Source: Chitinophaga eiseniae
GTDB lineage: Bacteria > Bacteroidota > Bacteroidia > Chitinophagales > Chitinophagaceae
Reading direction: 5' to 3'
Assembly: GCF_012641265.1 (NCBI RefSeq)
Contig: NZ_JABAHZ010000004.1
Span: 62,001-126,000 of the forward strand
Length of the DNA: 64,000 nt
Shown here: positions 52,379-60,392 of the stretch, piece by piece
How positions within the stretch are numbered: the first letter of the stretch is position 1
How the letters are laid out: every line of letters starts with the position of its first letter
Notes under the pieces: generated by a model
Databases searched by the model: none
What the model was told of the DNA's origin: nothing
What the model saw: only the letters and a program-made list of their open reading frames with translations
Program-made: the position numbers and the translations under genes

Positions 52379-52390
52379 GTGCCCAGAACT
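52379..52390 (+). repeat. Attachment-site half inside tRNA-Leu (attL-like)
   Basis: The 12-bp sequence GTGCCCAGAACT covers the last bases of the T-arm, the 3' acceptor strand, the discriminator base and one base beyond. It is an exact copy of 50217-50228. Confidence 0.7.
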
Positions 52391-52463
52391 GGATTCGAAC
52401 CAGCACACCCTTGCGAGCGCTGCGACCTGAACACAGTGCGTCTACCAATTTCGCCATCTGGGC
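52380..52463 (-). tRNA. tRNA-Leu, anticodon CAG
   Basis: Read on the minus strand, an 84-base tRNA folds with a 7-bp acceptor stem (GCCCAGA/TCTGGGC), a D-arm GGCGAAATTGGTAGAC, the anticodon stem CTGTG/CGCAG with loop TTCAGGT (anticodon CAG), a long variable arm (leucine-type), and a T-arm with loop TTCGAAT. The CCA end is not encoded and must be added by the nucleotidyltransferase, whose gene lies 3 kb away. The 3' end is the integration target of the neighbouring relic and stayed intact. Confidence 0.95.
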
Positions 52464-52593
52464 ATCGCAGTGTCCCCGTTAAGGGATTGCAAAAGTACAC
52501 GTTTTTCTAAAATTGCCAAATTTTTTTTCAAGCCGCCAAAAAAAATCGCGCAGTAGGCATGACCCCTGCGCGATTAAGTATATGAAAAATGAT

Positions 52594-53406
52594 TTATACT
52601 GCTACGTTGAACTCACGTAAAGTGTCATTCAGACTGGTTTTTAGATCAGTGGAAGCTTTACGCTGACCAATAATCAGTGCACAGGATACCTGGTATTCGC
52701 CCGCAGGGAACTTCTTGGTATAGGTACCCGGAATCACTACGCTGCGTGCTGGTACCCGGCCCTTGTATTCAATTGGCTCGCTGCCGCTTACGTCAATGAT
52801 TTTGGTAGACTGCGTCAGTACTACGTTAGCGCCCAATACAGCTTCTTTTTCTACCACTACGCCTTCTACTACGATGCAACGGGAACCTACGAAGCAGCCG
52901 TCTTCAATGATTACCGGGCTGGCTTGCAGGGGTTCCAATACGCCGCCGATACCCACACCACCACTCAAATGCACGTGTTTTCCGATCTGTGCGCAAGAGC
53001 CTACGGTAGCCCAGGTATCTACCATGGTACCCTCGTCTACGAAGGCGCCGATGTTTACATAAGAAGGCATCAGGATACAACCTTTGGCGATATAAGCGCC
53101 ATAGCGGGCAATCGCGTGAGGCACTACTCTTACACCCAGGTCTTTATAATTAGATTTCAATCTCATTTTATCATAGAACTCAAATGGAGGTAATTCCATT
53201 GTTTCCATAGGTTGTATAGAAAAATACAGTAAAATGGCCTGTTTCACCCACTCGTTTACCTGCCAGCCATTAGCCGTAGGCTCAGCTACTCTCAGATGTC
53301 CCTTGTCTACTGCTTCTATTACTGCTTTCACCGCATCTGTATAGGAGGTTTCCTGTAAGAGGCTGCGATCAGCCCAGGCAGCCAGTATTTGTTGTTGTAA
53401 TTCCAT
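52594..53406 (-). CDS. dapD: 2,3,4,5-tetrahydropyridine-2,6-dicarboxylate N-succinyltransferase
   Basis: A 270-residue left-handed beta-helix acyltransferase of lysine/diaminopimelate biosynthesis. It transfers succinyl from succinyl-CoA to tetrahydrodipicolinate. Hexapeptide-repeat turns (GAYIAKGCILMPSYVNIGAF, VDEGTMVDTWATVGSCAQIG, IEDGCFVGSRCIVVEG) and the DapD-specific DTWATVGSCAQIG / LSGGVGIGGVLEP are all present. Length matches the family. It is monocistronic and divergent from the GT4 gene. Cytoplasmic trimer by family. Confidence 0.96.
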   Translation of the reverse strand: MELQQQILAAWADRSLLQETSYTDAVKAVIEAVDKGHLRVAEPTANGWQVNEWVKQAILLYFSIQPMETMELPPFEFYDKMRLKSNYKDLGVRVVPHAIARYGAYIAKGCILMPSYVNIGAFVDEGTMVDTWATVGSCAQIGKHVHLSGGVGIGGVLEPLQASPVIIEDGCFVGSRCIVVEGVVVEKEAVLGANVVLTQSTKIIDVSGSEPIEYKGRVPARSVVIPGTYTKKFPAGEYQVSCALIIGQRKASTDLKTSLNDTLREFNVAV

Positions 53407-53422
53407 CTTTTTTTATTTTCCG

Positions 53423-53430
53423 CAAACATA
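53423..53430 (-). promoter_or_regulatory. Candidate -7 box for dapD
   Basis: On the minus strand TATGTTTG matches TAnnTTTG and lies 17 bases before the dapD ATG at 53406. No -33 element is clear. Confidence 0.35.
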
Positions 53431-53545
53431 ATACGTAAAAAATAAAATTACGAATCAGGAAGGGGGGAATTCGGGAAATCTTATCAGATATGCGTAAATC
53501 GCCATCTGTAATTCGTAATTTCGCGTTTTCGTCTGATAGCGCTAT

Positions 53546-54685
53546 ATGAAAATAGGATTCGACGCCAAACGGGCATTCCAGAATAATACAGGTCTCGGCA
53601 ACTACAGTCGCACGTTAATATCTTCACTGGTAAAGGATTTTCCAGGGGAGGACTGGCTTCTGTTTGCGCCTAAGCAAACAACGATGTACGACCTGCGCAA
53701 TATGCCGGCCCTGAAAGTGGTGACGCCGGCACACGCCCTTTACCGTTGGTTTAAATCCGCCTGGCGCAGCCGCTTCATCGTAAAAGACCTGATACGCTAT
53801 CATATCAATATCTTTCATGGCCTCAGTCACGAGCTGCCCTTTGGTATCCATAAAAGCGGTATCCGCGCGGTGGTGACCATGCACGACCTGATTTTCGAAA
53901 GATACCCGGAACAATATAACCCGATCGACGTACTCACTTACCGCCGCAAGGCAAAGTATGCTTGTCGCTATGCCGATAGGGTGGTGGCTATCAGCGAACA
54001 AACCAAACAAGACCTGATCACCTGGTACCATACCCCCGCGGAAAAAATTGATGTGGTGTACCAAAGCTGTGACCCTGCCTTTGCGGAAACGCATAGCGCT
54101 GCCGACATAGCCGCGATGGTGACTAAATACCAGCTGCCGTCTCAATATTTTCTCTATGTGGGCTCGTTAATCGAACGAAAGAACCTGCTGGGCATTGTAA
54201 CGGCCATGAATACACTAAAAGGAACACTCGATATCCCATTGGTGGTTTTGGGCAGTGGCAGCGGCTATAAAAAGAAGGTGAAAAGTTACCTGGAAGCTAA
54301 TGGACTTACCAGCCAGGTGATTTTCCTGAATGAAAAGGCAAGGCTCCGGAATGAAGAGTTGCCGTTGCTCTACCAGGGCGCGGTGGCGTTGATCTATCCT
54401 TCTTTATTCGAAGGATTCGGCATTCCCATCCTGGAGGCGTTGTGGAGTCGTACGCCCGTTATTACATCTAACGGCTCCTGCTTTGCGGAAACTGCCGGCA
54501 ATGCTGCCCTGTACGTAAATCCACTCGACCCTGCAACGATTGCGGAAGCTATGAAGGAAGTAGCAGGCAATCCACAGCTGGTAGCGGAAATGCGGGAAAA
54601 AGGCTGGCAGCATGCGCAACAGTTTACACCGGAAAAATGCGCGGCCGCCATGATGGAAGTCTATAAAAAAATAAATAACCAATAA
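53546..54685 (+). CDS. Glycosyltransferase family 4 protein
   Basis: A 379-residue cytoplasmic GT-B enzyme. The N-terminal acceptor domain starts MKIGFDAKRAF with NNTGLGNYSR (nucleotide-sugar loop), and HDLIFERYPEQYN follows. The C-terminal donor domain contains YVGSLIERKNL and the E(x7)E segment in LFEGFGIPILEALWSRTPVI, with SNGSCFAETAGNAALYVNP. The family transfers sugars from activated donors, for example in lipopolysaccharide or capsule assembly; the acceptor is unknown. It is followed 15 bases later by the TsaC-like gene, suggesting co-transcription, although no shared pathway is evident. Confidence 0.92.
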   Translation: MKIGFDAKRAFQNNTGLGNYSRTLISSLVKDFPGEDWLLFAPKQTTMYDLRNMPALKVVTPAHALYRWFKSAWRSRFIVKDLIRYHINIFHGLSHELPFGIHKSGIRAVVTMHDLIFERYPEQYNPIDVLTYRRKAKYACRYADRVVAISEQTKQDLITWYHTPAEKIDVVYQSCDPAFAETHSAADIAAMVTKYQLPSQYFLYVGSLIERKNLLGIVTAMNTLKGTLDIPLVVLGSGSGYKKKVKSYLEANGLTSQVIFLNEKARLRNEELPLLYQGAVALIYPSLFEGFGIPILEALWSRTPVITSNGSCFAETAGNAALYVNPLDPATIAEAMKEVAGNPQLVAEMREKGWQHAQQFTPEKCAAAMMEVYKKINNQ

Positions 54686-54700
54686 ATAATAACGGATAAA

Positions 54701-55267
54701 ATGTTTGAAGACGATATCAGCGCGGCCATGCCGGTGCTGCGCAGCGGCGGACTAATCCTTTATCCCACCGATACCATCTGGGGTATTGGCTGCGATGCCA
54801 CGGATGAAGCGGCGGTGAAAAAAGTATTTGCCCTGAAAAAACGCAGCGAAAGTAAAAGCCTGGTGATCCTCCTGGCCGATGTGCGCGATCTGCTGCAGTA
54901 CAGCGCTAACCCCCTGCCAGATATCGCCGACATCATCGGAAGCTTTACCCGCCCTACCACGGTGATCTATGAAGGCGCCCTGGGCCTGGCACCCAACGTC
55001 ATCAGCGAAGACGGCAGCGTAGCTATCCGCATCGTGAAAGATCCTTTCTGCCGCCACCTGGTTAAAAGACTGCGTAAACCATTGGTATCCACCTCTGCCA
55101 ATATCAGCGGAGCCCCTTCCCCGGCTTCTTTTAAGGAAGTGTCGGAAGAAATCCGGAATGGCGTAGATTACGTCGTAAAATACCGCCAGGACGATACCGA
55201 ACCCGCTACGCCGTCCAGGATTATCCGGATAAACAAAGACGGTTCTATCGCCATAATCCGGGATTAA
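54701..55267 (+). CDS. L-threonylcarbamoyladenylate synthase, TsaC/Sua5 family
   Basis: A 188-residue YrdC-domain enzyme. It makes threonylcarbamoyl-AMP from threonine, bicarbonate and ATP, the first step of the t6A37 modification of ANN-decoding tRNAs. The binding motif YPTDTIWGIGCDATDEAAV lies near residues 21-40, KKRSESKSLVILL forms the basic surface, and STSANISGAPSP (about 130-141) the ATP/product loop, all typical of the short TsaC form without the Sua5 extension. It is encoded 69 bases before cca, so the genes for tRNA modification and CCA addition are adjacent. Confidence 0.92.
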   Translation: MFEDDISAAMPVLRSGGLILYPTDTIWGIGCDATDEAAVKKVFALKKRSESKSLVILLADVRDLLQYSANPLPDIADIIGSFTRPTTVIYEGALGLAPNVISEDGSVAIRIVKDPFCRHLVKRLRKPLVSTSANISGAPSPASFKEVSEEIRNGVDYVVKYRQDDTEPATPSRIIRINKDGSIAIIRD

Positions 55268-55280
55268 ATTGTTTATTTAT

Positions 55281-55288
55281 TACATTTG
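55281..55288 (+). promoter_or_regulatory. Candidate -7 box before cca
   Basis: TACATTTG matches TAnnTTTG, 48 bases before the cca ATG, right after the TsaC stop. A TTG nearby (55269-55271) is too close to be a regular -33 element. Confidence 0.35.
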
Positions 55289-55335
55289 CGCCCTGGTTTC
55301 AGCGAAAGGAACAAACTTAACAGGAATATATTTAT

Positions 55336-56772
55336 ATGATCAGCAGCAAACCGTTAGATATACCCTGCTCCCTGCAGGAAAGAAAAGTGCTGGAAAAGAT
55401 AGCCTTGGCCGCCCATGAACTGGGTGTACCCGCCTATCTGATCGGGGGCTTTGTGCGGGACAAACTGTTGGGAAGGAAAACTAAAGATATGGACATCGTG
55501 TGTGTTGGTGATGGAATCACCCTCGCACATAAAGTTGGACAAAGCCTGGGCGACAACATTCCCGTTAGCTTCTTCAAAACCTATGGCACCGCCCAGGTAA
55601 AGTGGAACGACCTCGAAATAGAATTTGTAGGCGCCCGCAAAGAAAGCTACCGCCAGGAATCCCGTAACCCGGAAGTGACTGCGGGCACCTTGCAGGACGA
55701 CCAGAACCGCCGCGATTTTACGATCAACGCCATGGCTATCAGCCTTAGAGATATAGATTATGGTACCCTGCTCGACCCATTTGAAGGGCTCGCAGACCTC
55801 GATAGAAAACTGATTCGTACACCCCTGGCGCCTGAGCAAACTTTCAGCGATGACCCTCTGCGCATGATGAGAGCCATCCGCTTCGCATCCCAGCTGCAGT
55901 TTACCATCGAAGAAAGCGCCTTCGCCGCTATCCGCAGCAATGCAGAACGTATCCGCATCATCTCCCAGGAAAGAATTACCGATGAGTTTAATAAGATCAT
56001 GCTCTCCTCAAAACCGTCGGTGGGCCTCGACTTATTGTATAAATCCGGCCTGCTCAAAATTATTTTCCCGCAAATGATCGATATGGTGGGGGTAGAGATG
56101 TATGAGGGAAAAGGGCATAAAGATAATTTTTATCATACCTTGCAGGTCGTAGATAATATCTCGGAAAATACCCGCGATCTCTGGCTGAGATGGGCCGCAC
56201 TGTTACACGATATCGGTAAGCCTGCTACCAAGAAATTTGAACCAGGCCATGGCTGGACATTTCACGGCCACGATGCGGTGGGAGGGAAGATGGTCACCCG
56301 TATCTTTACCCGGCTTAAATTACCGCTGGGCGATAAGATGAAACTGGTGAAAAAACTGGTAGAACTGCACCTCAGGCCTATCAGCCTCACCAAAGAGAAT
56401 ATAACAGACTCGGCTATCCGTAGATTGCTGTTCGACGCCGGCGATGATATTGAAAGTCTCATGATGCTTTGCGAAGCAGATATCACCTCAAAAAACAGGA
56501 CCAAAGTAAAACGTTACCTGGAAAATTTTGAACTGGTACGCAAACGCCTCAAAGAAGTGGAAGAAAGCGACAAAATCCGCAACTGGCAGCCTCCTGTAAC
56601 TGGTGAAATGATCATGGAAACTTTCGGCCTGAAACCCGGAAGAATAGTAGGTGATCTCAAAAATGCCATCAGAGAAGCTATCCTGGATGGCCATATCCCC
56701 AATACATACGAAGCAGCATATGCTTTTTTATTGGAAAAAGCCGGGGAATTGAATCTTACCCCTGTTAAATAA
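55336..56772 (+). CDS. cca: CCA-adding tRNA nucleotidyltransferase (HD-domain form)
   Basis: A 478-residue class II nucleotidyltransferase that adds or repairs the 3' CCA of tRNAs using CTP and ATP. The head domain shows GGFVRDKLLG (37-46), the catalytic DxD at Asp51 and Asp53, the RRDFTINAMAISL motif (125-137), the nucleotide-selecting DPLRMMRAIRFA segment (about 173-184), and, toward the C-terminus, an HD domain with His291-Asp292 (ALLHDIGKP). The tRNA-Leu upstream does not encode CCA, so this enzyme is needed for it. The family also includes poly(A) polymerases; the Bacteroidota HD form is normally CCA-adding. Confidence 0.92.
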   Translation: MISSKPLDIPCSLQERKVLEKIALAAHELGVPAYLIGGFVRDKLLGRKTKDMDIVCVGDGITLAHKVGQSLGDNIPVSFFKTYGTAQVKWNDLEIEFVGARKESYRQESRNPEVTAGTLQDDQNRRDFTINAMAISLRDIDYGTLLDPFEGLADLDRKLIRTPLAPEQTFSDDPLRMMRAIRFASQLQFTIEESAFAAIRSNAERIRIISQERITDEFNKIMLSSKPSVGLDLLYKSGLLKIIFPQMIDMVGVEMYEGKGHKDNFYHTLQVVDNISENTRDLWLRWAALLHDIGKPATKKFEPGHGWTFHGHDAVGGKMVTRIFTRLKLPLGDKMKLVKKLVELHLRPISLTKENITDSAIRRLLFDAGDDIESLMMLCEADITSKNRTKVKRYLENFELVRKRLKEVEESDKIRNWQPPVTGEMIMETFGLKPGRIVGDLKNAIREAILDGHIPNTYEAAYAFLLEKAGELNLTPVK

Positions 56773-56875
56773 AATTGGTAATTTTACATAACCATAATAA
56801 CAACTAATCATCAGCATAGGGGCTACCGCTCACTGCGGCCTGTTTAAACATTATCTAACATATAACCTTTTTGTC

Positions 56876-57451
56876 ATGCCGGTTTTGAAATTCAGAGTTT
56901 ACTGGGAAGAAGATGAAAGTGTCTACAGAGACATTGCCATTAAGCCGAATCAGACGTTTTTACTATTTCACCAAGCTATTTTGCAGGCATTCGAATTTGA
57001 CTCAAAACATAAAGCTACTTTTTTCCGTAGCAATGATAACTGGCAACGCGGCCGCGAAATTATCCTCGAACTGGATAACCAGCCCCGTAAAGCCGAACCC
57101 TTGCTCATGGCCGATACCATGATCGCCGCCGCCGTAAAAGATCCTAACCAGAAATTTATTTACCTCTACGATTTCGCTAAAAACTGGTCTTTCCTCGTAG
57201 AACTGATCGGTGTTTCCAAAGACGAAAACAGCAAAATTACCTACCCCGCCTGCGTACGTAAAGAAGGCCTCGCGCCCAGTCAATATGGCACCAAAGGCCT
57301 CGTAGGTGACAAACTGGTAGAAATGGAGGAAAAATACGACCTCAATAAAGAAGGCATGGATGCCGATGGCTTCGGAGAAGAAGGAGAAGAAAGCGATGCC
57401 ATGGGCGGCGATAGTGAAGAATTCGGCGCAGAAGAAGAAAGCAGTTTCTAG
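56876..57451 (+). CDS. pRiA4b ORF-3-like family protein
   Basis: A 191-residue soluble protein of the pRiA4b ORF-3-like (IS1096 passenger TnpR-like) family: VLKFRVYWEEDESVYRDIAI at the start, LLFHQAILQAFEFDSKHKATFF in the middle and FIYLYDFAKNWSFLVELIG. The C-terminal 35 residues are acidic and low-complexity (rich in E, D, G). The family is named after a plasmid/transposon-linked protein but is common as a chromosomal gene of unknown role. It lies between cca and miaA on the same strand. Nothing indicates present mobility. Confidence 0.85.
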   Translation: MPVLKFRVYWEEDESVYRDIAIKPNQTFLLFHQAILQAFEFDSKHKATFFRSNDNWQRGREIILELDNQPRKAEPLLMADTMIAAAVKDPNQKFIYLYDFAKNWSFLVELIGVSKDENSKITYPACVRKEGLAPSQYGTKGLVGDKLVEMEEKYDLNKEGMDADGFGEEGEESDAMGGDSEEFGAEEESSF

Positions 57452-57554
57452 TTAATTTATCCAACACGATACAACGGAGTTTTGGGAAGATGCCAACAGC
57501 CATTGTGCTACAGGTCATCTGCTCAAAACTCCGTCACTTTTCAGCTCATCAGAT

Positions 57555-58454
57555 ATGCAAAAAACGGTCATCGTCATCGCAGGACCCACTGCTTCCGGTA
57601 AAACAGCCTTGTCCATACAGCTGGCACAACTGTTCAATACCGCCGTAATCTCTGCCGACTCCCGGCAGTGCTACCGCGAAATTACCATCGGTACTGCAAA
57701 ACCCTCTCCCGAAGAACTGGCGGCCGTTCCACACTATTTCATTAATTCCCACAGCATAAAAGAAGATATCAACGCCGGTATCTTCGAAAAACTCGCCCTC
57801 GGCTACACCCGGGAAATATTTCAACAGAACGATGTGGCCATTATGTGCGGCGGCACCGGCCTCTATATCAGGGCCTTCGCCGAAGGAATAGACGATATGC
57901 CCGCTATTCCCCCCGGCATACGTACCCATCTCAACGAACAATTTGTTCAACACGGCATCGCCTGGCTCCAGCAACAGCTCCAGGAAAGAGATCCAGGCTT
58001 CTATGCCATCGCAGAAACCCAGAATCCACAGCGCCTCATCCGCGCCCTGGAAGTGCTCAACGCTACCGGAAAATCTATTACCACCTTCCGCACGGCCAAC
58101 CGCACACCCCGCGATTTCCGTATCATCAAAATAGGGATCACCCTCCCCAAAGAACAACTGCACCACAACATCCATTACCGCGTAGATCAGATGGTCCACG
58201 CCGGCCTCGTGGAAGAAGTACGTTCGGTAGCTCCCTACCGCGAACATAACGCACTGCGCACAGTAGGATACCAGGAAGTCTTCCAGTTCCTCGATGGACA
58301 TATCTCCCTCGATCAGGCCATCAACGATATCAAAACACATACCCGCCAATACGCCAAAAGGCAACTGACCTGGTTCAGGAAAGATCCCACCTTCCAATGG
58401 TTCGACCCCCGCCAGGTGAAAGACATCGTTACCTGGATACAACAACAGCTATAA
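57555..58454 (+). CDS. miaA: tRNA dimethylallyltransferase
   Basis: A 299-residue enzyme that transfers the dimethylallyl group to A37 of tRNAs reading codons starting with U. A P-loop GPTASGKT is at residues 10-17, followed by the strand AVISADSRQCYREITIGTAKP (about 31-52), which is the MiaA isoprenoid-tRNA recognition signature. VGGTGLYIRA-like text (MCGGTGLYIRAF) follows at about 96-106, and the C-terminal QYAKRQLTWFRKDP is typical. It is part of the run TsaC-like, cca, pRiA4b-like and miaA on the plus strand. Confidence 0.95.
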   Translation: MQKTVIVIAGPTASGKTALSIQLAQLFNTAVISADSRQCYREITIGTAKPSPEELAAVPHYFINSHSIKEDINAGIFEKLALGYTREIFQQNDVAIMCGGTGLYIRAFAEGIDDMPAIPPGIRTHLNEQFVQHGIAWLQQQLQERDPGFYAIAETQNPQRLIRALEVLNATGKSITTFRTANRTPRDFRIIKIGITLPKEQLHHNIHYRVDQMVHAGLVEEVRSVAPYREHNALRTVGYQEVFQFLDGHISLDQAINDIKTHTRQYAKRQLTWFRKDPTFQWFDPRQVKDIVTWIQQQL

Positions 58455-58467
58455 TCACGCAAAGAGA

Positions 58468-58506
58468 CAAAGAAGCAAAGCCTTGCAAATATTCTTTGCT
58501 GCTTTG
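58468..58506 (+). terminator. Hairpin after miaA
   Basis: Arms 58468-58480 and 58494-58506 pair over 13 bases with one mismatch around a 13-base loop, 13 bases after the miaA stop. The T-tract is weak. Confidence 0.45.
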
Positions 58507-58612
58507 CTCCTTATAAAACTTTGTGTGAAACTTACATTTGCGAACAATTCAAACCATCCGTGCAGCTACCGAAAATCCCGTGAAGAGCTTAAAAATGGAA
58601 TAATGTCAAACT

Positions 58613-58666
58613 CCAGGTAAATAAGAAGGTCCGGGTATAAAGTACCCGGACCTTTTATTTACCTGG
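58613..58666. terminator. Long palindrome between convergent genes
   Basis: A 24-bp stem with one bulged base (58613-58637 with 58643-58666) and a 5-base loop separates miaA from the porin gene. The GC core with AT flanks can terminate in both directions. Confidence 0.8.
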
Positions 58667-58677
58667 AAATAACTTGC

Positions 58678-60234
58678 TTAGAATTTAAGCCCGATCGTCA
58701 GCATAATATTGCTCCGCGTATAATCCAGGCTGGCGGCCTTGGGACTGAGCGACGCTTCATATACTGTATAAGGCTGGTACCTGTCGTTACCCTGTGTATA
58801 GCTGTAAGTAGCGTCTGCATAAAAACCCTTGTTACGGAAACCTACACCACCGCTATATACTTTACGGGAAGCATCTATACCGGCATTGTAAGCATCATTG
58901 CTATAGGGGTTGGCATACCAGGCAAAACCGGCTCTCACCGCGTACATCGACATGAATTTCAGTTCGGCGCCTGCACGTAAATTGGAAGTAGAGCGGTAAA
59001 TAGCGTTGATATTATTGTTTAACAGGTTCTGGGTGCCTTTATCATCACTCATCCTGAACTTACCGCTGGCCTGGTTTACGAACTCGTAATCAGCCGTGAT
59101 AAAGCCCTGTGTGCTGCGCGGATCTTGCAGGTTACCAAAGAAGTAGGAGGCGCCGGCAGCTGCACGCAGCGGAGCGGTAAAGTTGTAATCACTTTCTACA
59201 GCATAGCCATTGGTTTGATCAACAGAGAATGCGCTCACTTCTTTTTTTCCATCTTCTACATCAGAGTAAAGTTCAGAAGTAATGGCATCATGAAGCGAAT
59301 AGAAAGTTGGTGTCACAAAAGTACCCCCTACTCTGAAACGATCCGTTACTTTATAAAGAATACCCACTTTACCGCCAATACCCAAACCAGTACGTTTCAG
59401 GTTTTTGTAATAGTCGAAGTAAGAGAAATTGTTGTTCGGGGCTTTGCTTACATCATCTTCCGACCAGGTGAGGGATTCCTTGTAGTTGATGCTGGGCAGG
59501 TTCAGGCTGGCGCCAATGTACAGGCGATCGCCATAGTTACCGCCAATGGCAAAAACATATTCGTTCAAACCACCTTCTGTTTTCAGCGTACCGCGCTGGT
59601 CAACAGATGGCAGGTTCCCAATTTGTCTTTTGGGAGAAGCTAAGCTCATCGGTTCCTTACTACCTCCGCCCGTTGGCTGGAAGTCGGCAATCAGCCCGGT
59701 GCTGAAGCCGAGGTCAGTACCCAGGGCCTGGGTAGCTTTGTTGCCGCTGAAAATATCATCTACCCAGGAATCGGAATAAGAGGAATTGGAATTCCTTCCT
59801 GCAATAGCAATTTGATTATTATAGTTGGCCAGGCGGTCCATACCCAATGAAAAAGTAATGTTGTTCCAGGTACTGCGGCCGCTGTTTTTGTTAGTGGCAA
59901 AGATCACCCCGATGTTAGGCACCTGGAAATTGCTCCGGTTGCCGGTTGTCTTATCTCCATTCGGATTAGGTAACCAGGTAGAAGTATTGTTATTGATATT
60001 GACGGCCCCGGAAATCAGGAATTCTCCTGTTTTAAATACGGCAATACCTGCCGGGTTAATGTGGGCGGATGAATAATCTCCTCCCAGGCCAACGCCTGCT
60101 CCGCCTAACGCCTGGGTTCTGGCGGTACCATGAGGTTGTAAGGGCGAATAAAGCAATGCATCGTTGGAGCTCTGTGCGAGGGCTGTTGCAGAAATAAACA
60201 AGCCGCCTAAAAGAGGATAAAGTCTTTTAATCAT
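58678..60234 (-). CDS. OmpP1/FadL-family outer-membrane transport protein
   Basis: A 518-residue exported outer-membrane protein; the signal peptide is residues 1-20 (SATALAQ). The start of the mature chain (YSPLQPHGTARTQALGGAGVGLGGDYSSAHINPAGIA) is the FadL/TodX hatch-domain pattern, and the rest forms a 14-strand barrel ending ITIGLKF-like (MLTIGLKF) with terminal Phe. FadL proteins carry long-chain fatty acids or other hydrophobic compounds across the outer membrane without TonB. It is monocistronic; the substrate cannot be inferred. Confidence 0.9.
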   Translation of the reverse strand: MIKRLYPLLGGLFISATALAQSSNDALLYSPLQPHGTARTQALGGAGVGLGGDYSSAHINPAGIAVFKTGEFLISGAVNINNNTSTWLPNPNGDKTTGNRSNFQVPNIGVIFATNKNSGRSTWNNITFSLGMDRLANYNNQIAIAGRNSNSSYSDSWVDDIFSGNKATQALGTDLGFSTGLIADFQPTGGGSKEPMSLASPKRQIGNLPSVDQRGTLKTEGGLNEYVFAIGGNYGDRLYIGASLNLPSINYKESLTWSEDDVSKAPNNNFSYFDYYKNLKRTGLGIGGKVGILYKVTDRFRVGGTFVTPTFYSLHDAITSELYSDVEDGKKEVSAFSVDQTNGYAVESDYNFTAPLRAAAGASYFFGNLQDPRSTQGFITADYEFVNQASGKFRMSDDKGTQNLLNNNINAIYRSTSNLRAGAELKFMSMYAVRAGFAWYANPYSNDAYNAGIDASRKVYSGGVGFRNKGFYADATYSYTQGNDRYQPYTVYEASLSPKAASLDYTRSNIMLTIGLKF

Positions 60235-60341
60235 GATCTGTGGTCTTAAAAAATGAGATTTGCTTGCAGGTAAACGCTGTAGTTGCTAACACGTACTGCA
60301 GTCTGTATAACGGTTATATAGGCAAAACCTTGTATGGAGAC

Positions 60342-60375
60342 AAAAAATAAGCGTAGGTTTTTAGGCTACGCTTAT
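60342..60375 (-). terminator. Terminator of the Gly-rich lipoprotein gene
   Basis: A 10-bp stem (60347-60356 with 60366-60375) lies 18 bases past the stop at 60393 and, on the minus strand, is followed by a six-base T-run. Confidence 0.8.
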
Positions 60376-60392
60376 CTTGTCAATGTTTTTAA

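Larger units (their letters stand above)
50217..52390. mobile_element. Relic of a small tRNA-Leu-targeted integrative element
   Basis: The segment between the two 12-bp repeats is about 2.16 kb and holds a DUF998 gene, a DUF1801 gene, a decayed tyrosine recombinase and arm-like repeats near the tRNA end. Its base composition is lower in GC than its flanks (two sample lines count 37 and 33 percent against about 48 percent in dapD/GT4 DNA). With the recombinase truncated, it should no longer excise by itself. The interpretation as an element is inference from position, repeats and composition together. Confidence 0.68.

Noticed and set aside
52222..52500. A 92-residue minus-strand frame overlapping tRNA-Leu
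   Set aside because: Its N-terminal part is simply the translated tRNA gene.
56876..57451. The pRiA4b ORF-3-like gene as part of an insertion sequence
   Set aside because: The family name refers to a transposon passenger, but no transposase, terminal inverted repeat or target duplication is visible around it, and the neighbours are housekeeping genes.
57549..58445. A 298-residue open frame on the minus strand covering miaA
   Set aside because: It mirrors the whole miaA gene in antisense and has no recognisable motif, while miaA itself is complete and highly characteristic.
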